This document shows positions 1-6,983 of a stretch of DNA of 53,326 bases, piece after piece. The position numbers and the translations under genes are program-made. The stretch's first letter is position 1. Each line of letters starts with the position of its first letter. Origin of the DNA: a virus; IMG/VR virus record IMGVR_UViG_3300031800_000537, positions 1-53,326 of that record; one strand, 5' to 3'. Below the pieces are notes generated by a model. That model was not told the DNA's origin. It saw nothing but the letters and a program-made list of their open reading frames with translations, and ran no database searches.

Positions 1-74
1 GTTGCCACACGCCCATCGGAAAACTGCCCGTTTTCTTCGCAAGCCTTGCAAGTTGTTTTAATAAGTGTTTTCAT
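1..74 (-). CDS. hypothetical protein, N-terminal part only
   Basis: The first 24 codons of a minus-strand gene run off the left edge. The start is supported by a GGAGG six bases before the ATG. The fragment contains a Cys-x-x-Cys pair (CKAC), which could bind metal, but too little is present to assign a function. Confidence 0.6.
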   Translation of the reverse strand, partial: MKTLIKTTCKACEENGQFSDGRVA

Positions 75-251
75 TTAATCCTCCAATTTTTTTACTCGGT
101 AGTTGTTGCTGTCGGTATCGGTATGTGAGTAGCTTAATTCCATTTCGTCGCCTTCCCCTTGCAGGGCAAGCTCTATTGCTTCCTCTTTACTGTCTGCAAT
201 TATCGTCCAAATGGCATAATGCACTTCGGGTATTGTTATTTCGTATTTCAT
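75..251 (-). CDS. small hypothetical protein (58 aa)
   Basis: A short acidic protein beginning MKYEIT and ending KKLED. Its stop codon directly abuts the next ATG (TAA-ATG), and the codons for its C-terminal Leu-Glu-Asp supply the Shine-Dalgarno of that next gene. The protein is not recognised. It is supported by the SD-like GGAGAA upstream of its own ATG and by its place in a tightly packed run of small genes. Confidence 0.65.
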   Translation of the reverse strand: MKYEITIPEVHYAIWTIIADSKEEAIELALQGEGDEMELSYSHTDTDSNNYRVKKLED

Positions 252-254
252 AAT

Positions 255-410
255 TTAATTCTCCAATAAATAATTTGTCGGTGTGTTTCCTTTTAATTGT
301 ATCTGAAATTCATCTTTCCAAATTGTAATTACATCGCCTTGCTCAAGCCTCCCTTGGAGTGCTTTAATTTCTTCTTTAACTTGTCGAATCTGTAATACTT
401 TCTTTTCCAT
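255..410 (-). CDS. small coiled-coil-like hypothetical protein (51 aa)
   Basis: I start it at MEKKVLQ because GGGGG lies 6 nt before that ATG, although the frame is open 10 codons further. The N-terminal half is charged and probably helical (Lys/Glu/Gln rich). It ends LLEN, the last codons again providing the SD of the downstream gene. Function unknown. Confidence 0.6.
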   Translation of the reverse strand: MEKKVLQIRQVKEEIKALQGRLEQGDVITIWKDEFQIQLKGNTPTNYLLEN

Positions 411-411
411 T

Positions 412-597
412 TTATTCCCCCAATACATTGAACGGTTCATTCTCTAGTGCATAATCTTCAATCTCATCGAGCATTTCCACCAGCCCCCAAAGTTCGCTAT
501 CTTTGTCGTCCCAAAGTTTAGCAATCAATAGCTGCCTTTGTCTTTGCAACAGCATCATATCTACGTTTTTTACTTCGATTATGTGTAGTTTTTTCAT
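412..597 (-). CDS. small hypothetical protein (61 aa)
   Basis: An acidic protein with an N-terminal strand (KKLHIIEVKN) and a C-terminal run of Glu/Asp. GAGGG precedes the ATG by 7 nt. It belongs to the small-gene run at the left edge. No family is recognised. Confidence 0.65.
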   Translation of the reverse strand: MKKLHIIEVKNVDMMLLQRQRQLLIAKLWDDKDSELWGLVEMLDEIEDYALENEPFNVLGE

Positions 598-598
598 T

Positions 599-769
599 TT
601 AATCCCTCACTTTCACTTCAAGGATTTCGTACCCCATTGCTGCTGCTTGGTGTTCGTAAGCCTTGAGGACTGCCTCTATGTCCCTAAACACTCCCTGCGT
701 TAGTGTCCACAAGGGGTTGCTGCATCTTACGGGTTCGCTGTACTTAATTTTCATCCAATACTGTTTCAT
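599..769 (-). CDS. small hypothetical protein (56 aa)
   Basis: Starts MKQYWMKIKY. AAGGAG precedes the second of two nearby ATGs; the first ATG is out of frame and hits a stop after three codons. The stop overlaps the leader of the next gene and the start overlaps the preceding gene by 4 nt (ATGA), indicating translational coupling. Function unknown. Confidence 0.65.
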   Translation of the reverse strand: MKQYWMKIKYSEPVRCSNPLWTLTQGVFRDIEAVLKAYEHQAAAMGYEILEVKVRD

Positions 770-918
770 CGTTTCATCTCCTTAAAGTGCTTGTCTATAA
801 TGTCGTGTAGGTCTAATACTTCATCGCTATAAAAGCCCCTTCTTTTCTCGCTCCAATCTTGGAGTGCTGTTTTAATATCTTCCTCCATTTTAATCCATTG
901 TTGTTCTTTTGTGTTCAT
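766..918 (-). CDS. small hypothetical protein (50 aa)
   Basis: Encodes a charged, probably helical peptide starting MNTKEQQW. It ends in a TGA that overlaps the ATG of the following gene. Shorter than common ORF cut-offs, but supported by the gene packing and the coupled stop/start. Function unknown. Confidence 0.6.
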   Translation of the reverse strand: MNTKEQQWIKMEEDIKTALQDWSEKRRGFYSDEVLDLHDIIDKHFKEMKR

Positions 919-921
919 AAT

Positions 922-1005
922 TTATACTTGTGCTAATAATATCATAGCTTTAATCCACATCAGTCCAAACAGCGAGGTAACGATATATTGTGTGCGTAGT
1001 TTCAT
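922..1005 (-). CDS. 27-aa single-pass membrane peptide
   Basis: A tiny gene encoding one hydrophobic segment (residues 8-26) after a basic N-terminus (MKLR). It has a perfect GGAGG six bases before ATG, contributed by the end of the preceding glycosylase gene. Such peptides in phages can be holin-like or regulatory; the role here is unknown. Confidence 0.5.
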   Translation of the reverse strand: MKLRTQYIVTSLFGLMWIKAMILLAQV

Positions 1006-1752
1006 TTAATCCTCCAATACATAGCTCCAATATCTGCTGTCAGTCTGGTCTTGTTTTCTGTCCCACAAGATTGCACGGGCAATCGTTGATGGCACATTCC
1101 ACATGGCGCACATACCTAGCCAGTAATCTTCAATTTCCTTGTAGCGTCGAGCATCTTTAGTCTGACTCAAGCCGTATGCTTGAAACAGGTGTGTATCCAT
1201 GCAAGCTACCTTTGCCTCGTTGGGATAAATCATCTCTAGGGCAAACGATACTTTAGCGATTCCAAGGCCAAGGATACTCTTAACCAATCTATCACGGAAT
1301 GTTTGCCAGTTGCCTTCTTGGTACTTGTACCAATCGGGGTCGCTCCAAAATTTGTGGGCAAACTGCGAGACAAATCTTGTACGATTTTTATGCAAGCCTA
1401 CTCGACTCTCAACGAGTAGTCGTTCAAGCTCATCATCGCGGTTTACCCATTTAGTCCAATCCTTAACGGCTTCATAGCCTCTCACGTTGGATTCCCAACT
1501 GGTATGGACAGACATAAATGCAAAGAGCCAACGCCGAAATACCTCTGTGTCGTTCTTGGGCTTTACGCTTTCCCAATAACTTTTATATCGCTCAACTTCC
1601 TCTGTATTGAAGGAGTTGAATAAGGCATCGACCTTGACGAAATCTACGTCATTACGAATCTTTGTCGGTTTGCCTTTGGAGTCCCAAAGGTTGAATTGCT
1701 CTAGCCCTCTTTCGATTTTGGGGCTTCCGATAAAATCTAACTGCGCTTGCAT
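1006..1752 (-). CDS. HhH-GPD DNA glycosylase-like protein (OGG1-like)
   Basis: The 248-aa protein has a helix-hairpin-helix-type segment (LGLGIAK, residues 161-167) followed 19 residues later by Asp186 in MDTHLF. That matches the Lys...Asp spacing of OGG1-type base-excision glycosylases, with Lys167 as the candidate nucleophile. It would remove damaged bases, perhaps 8-oxoguanine, from phage or host DNA. The N-terminal 100 residues are not recognised. A TTGACT/TAGCAT promoter ends 6 nt before the ATG, and AGGAGG fills that gap, too close to the ATG to act as a normal SD. Its last codons supply the SD of the next tiny gene. Confidence is good for the fold and moderate for the substrate. Confidence 0.7.
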   Translation of the reverse strand: MQAQLDFIGSPKIERGLEQFNLWDSKGKPTKIRNDVDFVKVDALFNSFNTEEVERYKSYWESVKPKNDTEVFRRWLFAFMSVHTSWESNVRGYEAVKDWTKWVNRDDELERLLVESRVGLHKNRTRFVSQFAHKFWSDPDWYKYQEGNWQTFRDRLVKSILGLGIAKVSFALEMIYPNEAKVACMDTHLFQAYGLSQTKDARRYKEIEDYWLGMCAMWNVPSTIARAILWDRKQDQTDSRYWSYVLED

Positions 1753-1758
1753 CCTCCT

Positions 1759-1787
1759 ATGCTAAACGAGTTCTAAACTTCAGTCAA
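1759..1787 (-). promoter_or_regulatory. sigma70-like promoter, leaderless type
   Basis: -35 TTGACT at 1782-1787, 17-bp spacer, -10 TAGCAT at 1759-1764, then 6 nt to the ATG of the glycosylase gene. Transcription would start at or next to the ATG. The -35 overlaps the end of the dCMP deaminase gene. Confidence 0.65.
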
Positions 1788-2232
1788 GCATTATTTTGCG
1801 TAATTCTATTTTGTAATAATTAAAAATCTCCCTAGCCTGAACATCTCTCTCGTATTCTTCGGAATAAACGACAAGGGGGATGCCGTAAGCCGCTATCATC
1901 GTCGCACAATAAGAGCAAGGTAATAATGTAACAGCAATAAGTCTAGCTTCCCCCTTCTTGAACAGCGACATACAGTTAGCCTCGGCATGAATCATATATT
2001 TGCGCCTGTTATCCCTATCAGACCAAAAATCTTCGGTGGGGTTTACGCCTGACGCTAAACCATTGTAACCAAGACCAAGAACCATGTTCTCTTTATTTAG
2101 GGCGCAAGCCCCAACCTTCATGTACGGGTCTTGGCTGCGTAACGAGGCGGCTTTAGCTATGGTTAGGGCGTATTCTTCCCAAGGTAATCTAGTGGGTAGG
2201 GATTGGGTTGAGTTCGTTTTCATACAATACAT
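1780..2232 (-). CDS. deoxycytidylate (dCMP) deaminase
   Basis: Converts dCMP to dUMP, feeding dTTP synthesis. The zinc site is visible: HAEAN (His ligand plus catalytic Glu) and PCSYC (two Cys ligands) about 28 residues later. About 150 aa is normal for the phage/bacterial family. Two in-frame ATGs lie 9 nt apart (MYCMKTN); I cannot decide between them because no SD is present. It overlaps the preceding PD-(D/E)XK-like gene by 44 nt. It fits the other nucleotide genes in the window (RNR, dNMP kinase, dUTPase-fold protein). Confidence 0.9.
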   Translation of the reverse strand: MYCMKTNSTQSLPTRLPWEEYALTIAKAASLRSQDPYMKVGACALNKENMVLGLGYNGLASGVNPTEDFWSDRDNRRKYMIHAEANCMSLFKKGEARLIAVTLLPCSYCATMIAAYGIPLVVYSEEYERDVQAREIFNYYKIELRKIMLD

Positions 2233-2737
2233 AGTTTAGGGGGTATTGCTGACCATAGCGTTTTTTTCTCGCTTTTTTAATTAGGTTGTCTTTTGTCTCC
2301 CAACCAAAAAGATGCACTTCTTTCGGCTTTTTTTTGTCATAGCAAACGCCCAAGTAAACATCCACGTTTTTCATCTTCTCAAGGTCTTTCTTTTTTTCAC
2401 ACGGCACTTTTAAGTGTGGGTCTTTCATAACCATCCCGTTCCCGTGGTCAATGAATGATTTTACGTCAACTTTGCCGCCCAACGCATCTATTACCATGTC
2501 GTAGCCATCGTCGCCGTGCTTATCGAAAATCCTTTCGTCTATTTGGACTCCAAAATGCTTGGCTACCGCTATTTCTCCTATTAGTCCCGATGCGTGTGTA
2601 GCTTCCGAACTGCCAGCCTTATCGGAAAGATGCGCGTGTCTGCCGCGACCAAAATATCTTTCCTTCTCGTTCCGTTTTTTTCCTATTTCTTCGGCTTTAT
2701 TTATTTCTTCGTCTGTTAGTTTTACAATTACTCTCAT
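2189..2737 (-). CDS. putative PD-(D/E)XK-fold nuclease-like protein
   Basis: In this 182-aa protein the segment GEIAVAKHFG, followed by DGYDMVI and then VDVKS, has the E...D...xK order of the PD-(D/E)XK core. The basic N-terminus precedes a glycine/histidine-rich loop. A nuclease role in DNA processing is plausible but unproven. It overlaps dCMP deaminase downstream and starts within 4 nt of the phosphomannomutase stop, so it sits in one co-transcribed block. Confidence 0.5.
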   Translation of the reverse strand: MRVIVKLTDEEINKAEEIGKKRNEKERYFGRGRHAHLSDKAGSSEATHASGLIGEIAVAKHFGVQIDERIFDKHGDDGYDMVIDALGGKVDVKSFIDHGNGMVMKDPHLKVPCEKKKDLEKMKNVDVYLGVCYDKKKPKEVHLFGWETKDNLIKKARKKRYGQQYPLNYVLYENELNPIPTH

Positions 2738-3462
2738 AGATTCTCCAAAATTTTTATTGTCTCCTCTGGCCCCGTAACTGGAAAAACCTCCCCGTCACCA
2801 TTGGCCCTAATGTCTTGCGCTATATCGTAGTCGTTTCCGCCTTCATTCGTTTTGTCGCCAAAGAACATCATCCTACCTCCTATATTAGCACGAATATATT
2901 TGCTTGCAAGTGATTTGTTTTTTCCTTTGGGTTGTATGTCCATGCTTATTCTGCCGCCTATAAGAATATCTATATTTGGATATTTGTCTCTCAAACTAGA
3001 CGCTATACTCTCCCTTTCCCCGTGTATCTTGTCCCATTTGAAGTAAGCCTTTCTTTCTTCCATATTTGAATCTCTCCCCGCGACGGAAAAATTCATCATG
3101 CCTGACCTGTGTTCTAAATAGTTATTTTTCTTAACGGGATACGGGGAACTCATTTGGAACTTACACAAATCTGAAATAAGCTCAATAGGCGGCTTCCATT
3201 TATTTTGGTAAATCAATTCCTTCTTGCCGTTGACGACCCAAAGCTCATTAGCCATGCTGCAAAAAACACCCTCCAACCTCTGAAGTATGCTGGGTACTAT
3301 TTGGTGTTCTACCTTGTCGAGTCCACTACCAGCAACTATGTAGACATCTTTATTTGCCATCCAAGAGAGGAAACTAACAATGTGACCCATCTGCATCTTT
3401 TTTTGAGGAAGGGTTAGCGTGCCGTCAACATCAAATAGATAGCTTATATTTTCTTCGCCCAT
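2734..3462 (-). CDS. eukaryotic-type phosphomannomutase (HAD family)
   Basis: Predicted to interconvert mannose-6-phosphate and mannose-1-phosphate, the precursor of GDP-mannose. The 242-aa length and the motifs match the alpha-PMM branch of HAD enzymes: FDVDGTLT at residues 10-17 (Asp11 nucleophile, Asp13 acid/base), NFSVAGRD in the cap, SMDIQPKGKNKS, and GDKTNEGGNDYDI near residue 200. This is unlike the larger bacterial ManB type. It could feed the GDP-fucose/GDP-heptose-type enzymes of the 30-52 kb array although it lies far from them. It overlaps the nuclease gene upstream by 19 nt. Confidence 0.85.
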   Translation of the reverse strand: MGEENISYLFDVDGTLTLPQKKMQMGHIVSFLSWMANKDVYIVAGSGLDKVEHQIVPSILQRLEGVFCSMANELWVVNGKKELIYQNKWKPPIELISDLCKFQMSSPYPVKKNNYLEHRSGMMNFSVAGRDSNMEERKAYFKWDKIHGERESIASSLRDKYPNIDILIGGRISMDIQPKGKNKSLASKYIRANIGGRMMFFGDKTNEGGNDYDIAQDIRANGDGEVFPVTGPEETIKILENL

Positions 3463-3803
3463 CCTTCGGCCACCATCATTTCGTTTATTATTTTGCCTTC
3501 ATACTTTTCACTTCTGAAGTAATAGCCAGTAATATGCAACTCTCCTATACATCTCCCATATTTGCCAACTCCATGAGAAATGAGCAAAAATTCATCTTTA
3601 TTTGCGGCGATTGCGTCTTCAAGCACCTTCTTGGCTATAAACCCTTTTTTCTTTTCTTCTTTATTTCTGGTGCGAATTTCGGGAGTATCTATACCAGCGA
3701 GCCTAATGCGTTTTTTAACCCAAATATCAAACCCAAGGTCAACCATAGCATCAACGGTGTCGCCGTCGATTACTCTTACTAGCTTGCATTTATATTTGTG
3801 CAT
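3444..3803 (-). CDS. thermonuclease-like (SNase) protein
   Basis: A small staphylococcal-nuclease-fold protein of 119 aa. VIDGDTVDAMVDLG followed by RIRLAGIDTPE are the calcium-binding and active-site Arg/Glu motifs, and there is a C-terminal EGWAK segment. No signal peptide is seen, so it acts in the cytoplasm, perhaps in host DNA or RNA degradation. Its ATG abuts the stop of the upstream membrane-protein gene (TAA-ATG), so the two are probably coupled. Confidence 0.85.
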   Translation of the reverse strand: MHKYKCKLVRVIDGDTVDAMVDLGFDIWVKKRIRLAGIDTPEIRTRNKEEKKKGFIAKKVLEDAIAANKDEFLLISHGVGKYGRCIGELHITGYYFRSEKYEGKIINEMMVAEGWAKKI

Positions 3804-4031
3804 TTAATTTATCCACTTAATATAGCCGTAGATGTTCATAGTTACCAAGGCAAAGGACATCACCGCTGTGGGCCATGCTCTTTTCTCCACGCAATATAAT
3901 CCGACCAAGGAGTTGCCAACAATCCACACTAGCCAACAATAATTGCTCATATTTGCGTTGAGGTAGTATCCATACAATACCAAAAGTGCGCCCAACCAGC
4001 CCAGCGCGTGATGTTCGTATAGCTGTTTCAT
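3804..4031 (-). CDS. small three-helix membrane protein (75 aa)
   Basis: I start it at MKQLYEHH, preceded by CAGGAGG 5 nt upstream and overlapping the previous stop by 4 nt. Three hydrophobic segments are visible (about residues 8-25, 29-46 and 50-70), with Trp/Tyr-rich borders ending YGYIKW. It faintly recalls small PnuC-like membrane proteins, but I would not assign a transport substrate. Confidence 0.65.
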   Translation of the reverse strand: MKQLYEHHALGWLGALLVLYGYYLNANMSNYCWLVWIVGNSLVGLYCVEKRAWPTAVMSFALVTMNIYGYIKWIN

Positions 4032-4606
4032 CCGAGCCTCCTGCTTTCGTAGCTGGCGGGGTAAAGTTTCTTCTCTAAAGAATAACACGATTGCAGCAAA
4101 TCTTCCCTCACTCCTAAAAGGTGTCTTATTTCTCCTACTTGATAATCCAATAGCTCCTTGAAGCCTACTTCGGATAAATCTACTTCGCATTTATTTCCAG
4201 CGACAACGCCGAAGGTAAAAACAAGCCTCTCGTCTTCTCCAAACCTGTATCCTTCTGGATATAGATATTTTGAACAAAACATAAATAAATTTCTTTTAAG
4301 GCGAGATATTTTTTTTGTACTTCCCATAGTGTATCCAATTACAAACGCTTCGTCTTTTAGCAAAAGACCCCTGCCAAGAAGAATGTGAATACAGTCATGG
4401 GTAAATAAATCGACAGCACCACTAAAAAATTCAGACGTAAACCATTTAGGATTCTCGATTAATTTAATCCTTAACGGAACCTCGTCTTGGCGCAGCGTGA
4501 AGTCCTTCATCTGCTCCAAGGACTTTTCCAACGTAAGCAACTCGTCGCCCACAAGGCGGGGGTGCCATTTTTCGAAGTCCGTTAAGCACACTCTATTTTG
4601 CCCCAA
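4028..4606 (-). CDS. conserved phage-type hypothetical protein with HDxxH motif
   Basis: A 192-aa soluble protein. Near residue 69 it carries HDCIH followed by GRGLLLKDEAFVIGYTMG. The His-Asp-x2-His pattern could bind metal. No enzyme family is recognised with confidence. It overlaps its neighbours at both ends (25 nt and 4 nt), consistent with one transcript. Confidence 0.6.
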   Translation of the reverse strand: MGQNRVCLTDFEKWHPRLVGDELLTLEKSLEQMKDFTLRQDEVPLRIKLIENPKWFTSEFFSGAVDLFTHDCIHILLGRGLLLKDEAFVIGYTMGSTKKISRLKRNLFMFCSKYLYPEGYRFGEDERLVFTFGVVAGNKCEVDLSEVGFKELLDYQVGEIRHLLGVREDLLQSCYSLEKKLYPASYESRRLG

Positions 4607-5115
4607 TCCGTATACGGTCTATTTGCAACCCAGTTTATTTGCCTTCCCGTGTCTCCGTTAAACCAGTAGTGGGCAACATGAAGTTCTCTAGGCTGTGCAG
4701 ACTCATACTCAAGGTCGTCCAAATCTAAATAATAAACGTCATAGATAGAGTCTATGAGATTTGTATCATCTTTAGCTCTAACGTGCATTTCAACAAAATC
4801 AGTAGCATCGTCAAGAGTAGAGAAATATAATTTGCCGCCATCCATCCAGCCAGCATAAGGACGCCACTCCTCTTCTTCGAAAGTCATATACTCTCTTTCG
4901 GGGGCGAAAGAGCCTCTTGTGTTATAGCTAAACGTCCACTCCCCTTGCTGCCTCTCGTAACAATAAACAACGTACTCCCAACGCTTCCACCCTTCGCTTG
5001 TCTTAGAGCTTTCCCTCTCTGGCCCCTTCTCGTCGTCCTCATATTTGCAGGTGATTGCGATGGCTGGTATTGCTACCACAGGAACAGCCGCTTTAATAAA
5101 TTGTCTCCTATTCAT
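4582..5115 (-). CDS. exported hypothetical protein with Tat-type signal
   Basis: The N-terminus MNRRQFIK followed by a hydrophobic Ala/Val/Ile stretch to residue 22 is a twin-arginine (RRxFIK) signal. A Cys follows at residue 23, but the preceding residues are a poor lipobox. The mature part is acidic and Trp/Tyr rich with no recognised domain. Export of a folded phage protein through the Tat pathway is unusual. Its promoter has the -10 box 5 nt before the ATG. Confidence 0.65.
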   Translation of the reverse strand: MNRRQFIKAAVPVVAIPAIAITCKYEDDEKGPERESSKTSEGWKRWEYVVYCYERQQGEWTFSYNTRGSFAPEREYMTFEEEEWRPYAGWMDGGKLYFSTLDDATDFVEMHVRAKDDTNLIDSIYDVYYLDLDDLEYESAQPRELHVAHYWFNGDTGRQINWVANRPYTDWGKIECA

Positions 5116-5120
5116 AATCT

Positions 5121-5148
5121 ATTATAAAACATTATATTTGAAAATCAA
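5121..5148 (-). promoter_or_regulatory. sigma70-like promoter, leaderless type
   Basis: -35 TTGATT at 5143-5148, 16-bp spacer, -10 TATAAT at 5121-5126, then 5 nt to the ATG of the Tat-signal protein gene. The -35 overlaps the stop codon of the upstream oxygenase gene. Confidence 0.6.
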
Positions 5149-5831
5149 GACATATGAGCGCATAAAATAAACATATCAAGGTGTCCTTGTTGGGTTGTGT
5201 TTGCCACCACAGGGCTTCCCCAGTGCCACACTTTGCTATCGTCTACCACCACCATTTCGCCATCGTCAAGTTCATATTTCAAAAATGGCTCGCTTTCGTG
5301 TGTATTAAGTGGCCCACCTTGGTCAACCTCGTATCTATTTTTGTAAAGATGCACTTCCCCACCGCTGATGTTGTGTCTGTTTATTGAAACCATGCCTACT
5401 CGGTCAAAGCCATCTTGGTGAACGCCTTCTGGCGCAAGCTCGGACTTTCCGTTAAGCGTGACGCAGCGCATTTGATGAACGTCAATCTGCTGCCCGTCTA
5501 CCATGTTATTTGCGCGTTTAAAGGTTAGGCATATTTCCTTGAACCCATCGCTTTGCAACACTTCTTCTTCAACGTTTTCAAATTTGCGCTTCATTCCCCC
5601 TTGGTGCTTATTATACTCCGTACTCTGCGTAAACTCTTTTACGGGAAGCTGCCTTATTTCCGCTCCCTCATTAGCGTCCCAAAAACTGGTGCGAAGCTCA
5701 ATTACGGAATAACGCCTGAGTCTGAACTTGCCGTCCTTGTGGTCTGTCTCCGGAAGCCTGTTAAATGAATCTTGTAGCTCTGCTACAGCAGATTTACTTA
5801 TTTTTATTAATTCTATAATAGTTTCATTCAT
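5145..5831 (-). CDS. 2-oxoglutarate/Fe(II) dioxygenase (PF10014-type)
   Basis: Uses 2-oxoglutarate, O2 and Fe(II) to hydroxylate a substrate. The iron ligands are visible: His138 and Asp140 in GVHQDGFDR and the distal His203 in VWHWGSPV. The region VSINRHNISGGEVHLY matches the family that includes amino-acid hydroxylases (for example isoleucine hydroxylase). The N-terminal 100 residues fit this family of about 230 aa. The phage substrate is unknown; a free amino acid or a small molecule is likelier than DNA. Coupled to the following small gene by a 4-nt overlap. Confidence 0.8.
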   Translation of the reverse strand: MNETIIELIKISKSAVAELQDSFNRLPETDHKDGKFRLRRYSVIELRTSFWDANEGAEIRQLPVKEFTQSTEYNKHQGGMKRKFENVEEEVLQSDGFKEICLTFKRANNMVDGQQIDVHQMRCVTLNGKSELAPEGVHQDGFDRVGMVSINRHNISGGEVHLYKNRYEVDQGGPLNTHESEPFLKYELDDGEMVVVDDSKVWHWGSPVVANTTQQGHLDMFILCAHMS

Positions 5832-6031
5832 TGTTCGTCTGTCGGGTCTGCGTAGGGAAACGGCTCTCTTTTTCGATTACCCGAATCTAATTCTTTTCGC
5901 ATTTGCTCGCATCTTCCCCACGCTTCTTCTTCTTGTATAGTTTTATAATCTCTAGGGTCATATTTGCCCCAACAGAATACTTCCCAGCACAGTTTCAGTC
6001 TGGTTCTCCAGCTTAGTTTGGTTTTGTCCAT
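5828..6031 (-). CDS. short paralogue of the 52661 gene (67 aa)
   Basis: Contains RTRLKLCWEVFCWGKYDPRDY, which resembles LVRLKLCWMVLTKGNVYDDQ in the C-terminal half of the protein at 52661-52936. It lacks that protein's N-terminal Cys/Trp domain, so it looks like a truncated or domain-only version of the same phage family. Function unknown. It overlaps its neighbours by 4 nt and 1 nt. Confidence 0.65.
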   Translation of the reverse strand: MDKTKLSWRTRLKLCWEVFCWGKYDPRDYKTIQEEEAWGRCEQMRKELDSGNRKREPFPYADPTDEQ

Positions 6032-6576
6032 TATCTAAGCTCCTCCCTTAAAAGTCTCCACCTGTTGCTGTCTATTCTCTTTTCGCCAGTGTCAATCTCT
6101 TTTATCATCTCAATGACCTCTTCGATTGAATCGTAAATATATTTGTGCGGCAACATGCCCATCATCCAGAGCGGGGTCTTACTTTTGCCCCCCTCCATAG
6201 AGATGAAAATCGGTTTCTTCATCCTAACCGCCGTCACAATTTCCTCTGCGCTTCCCCAGCTAGCTACGTCTGGCAAGAGGTGGGCTATTATGAAATCCGA
6301 CCTGTCTACTAAATTTAAATCGTAGCTACGAACAATAGTCATCCTTTCCGCTATGTCATTATAATAGCCGTGGGCCATGCAATGCTCTAGTGAGAGGCGT
6401 TCTTCTTCGTCTTCACTCACATCTTTAACGAAGGGCTTTTTGTAGGGGTTAAAGATTCTAATCCCGAGGGGCTCAAGTTGAGCTTCGGTGTAGTCGCGCC
6501 AGTCCCTTCCCTCGGCGTATTGCATGTGGCCTACGAGGTAGGTTCGGGTTTTGTTAAGTAAGTTCTTTTGCTTCAT
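6031..6576 (-). CDS. nucleoside 2-deoxyribosyltransferase-like protein
   Basis: TRTYLVGHMQYAEG at the N-terminus, followed by RIFNPYKKP and later DFIIAHLLPDVASWGSAEEI, gives the layout of nucleoside 2-deoxyribosyltransferase / MazG-associated nucleotide-hydrolase-fold proteins. The Glu of SAEEI is the candidate nucleophile. It would cleave or transfer nucleoside bases, fitting a salvage or host-nucleotide-breakdown role. The gene starts inside the last codons of the bS21 gene (23-nt overlap), a strong sign of co-translation. Confidence 0.7.
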   Translation of the reverse strand: MKQKNLLNKTRTYLVGHMQYAEGRDWRDYTEAQLEPLGIRIFNPYKKPFVKDVSEDEEERLSLEHCMAHGYYNDIAERMTIVRSYDLNLVDRSDFIIAHLLPDVASWGSAEEIVTAVRMKKPIFISMEGGKSKTPLWMMGMLPHKYIYDSIEEVIEMIKEIDTGEKRIDSNRWRLLREELR

Positions 6577-6799
6577 GTTTAGAAGGCCTGTAAGTTCCGT
6601 TCTCGTAAGCTTCTCTTAGGGACTGCATCTTTGTTGCATATTTGGCATTGCGGGCTTTTCGGTATTTTTTTCTACTAGGCTTCTCGTAATACCTTTTGTC
6701 TCGGATGATCTTGATTATGCCCTCCCTACTTACTCTTCTCTTTAAGCGTCTTAATGCTCTTTCGACTGGTTCGCCTTTTTTAACTTTAATTTCCACCAT
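6554..6799 (-). CDS. rpsU: 30S ribosomal protein bS21
   Basis: A phage-encoded small-subunit protein. VKKGEPVERALRRLKRRV followed by a Tyr-Tyr-Glu-Lys-Pro-Ser segment and a Lys/Arg-rich tail is the bS21 signature. bS21 sits near the anti-Shine-Dalgarno region of 16S rRNA and is readily exchanged. The C-terminus (KHEAKELT) runs beyond the usual basic tail and overlaps the next gene by 23 nt. The ATG is nested 14 nt inside the preceding 57-aa gene. It may bias host ribosomes towards phage messages, many of which look leaderless here. Confidence 0.9.
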   Translation of the reverse strand: MVEIKVKKGEPVERALRRLKRRVSREGIIKIIRDKRYYEKPSRKKYRKARNAKYATKMQSLREAYENGTYRPSKHEAKELT

Positions 6800-6959
6800 A
6801 TTTCTTTTTAAATTTTTTTATCACTTCCCTATTAACGTCCCGCAAAACCCATTTGGAGTTAGAGAGGGAGTCGTCCATCTGCCCCGCTTCGCTTGCGCGT
6901 TCTTCGTAACGTCTCTCCAAAGAAAGCAAAACAGCCCGAATTTCCGCATAAGTAAGCAT
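6786..6959 (-). CDS. small hypothetical protein upstream of bS21 (57 aa)
   Basis: Starts MLTYAEIRAV and is rich in charged residues, probably helical. Its 3' end overlaps the bS21 start by 14 nt, so it may couple to bS21 translation. A late-promoter-like AGTGTAAAAT box lies 6 nt before the ATG. Function unknown. Confidence 0.6.
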   Translation of the reverse strand: MLTYAEIRAVLLSLERRYEERASEAGQMDDSLSNSKWVLRDVNREVIKKFKKKYGGN

Positions 6960-6965
6960 TATTGA

Positions 6966-6975
6966 ATTTTACACT
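6966..6975 (-). promoter_or_regulatory. variant TGTGTAAWTW box (late-promoter candidate)
   Basis: AGTGTAAAAT on the minus strand, 6 nt upstream of the ATG at 6959. It is the weakest of the seven boxes of this type in the window (one base off at the 5' end, spacing 6 not 5). Confidence 0.35.
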
Positions 6976-6983
6976 AGCTTTCA

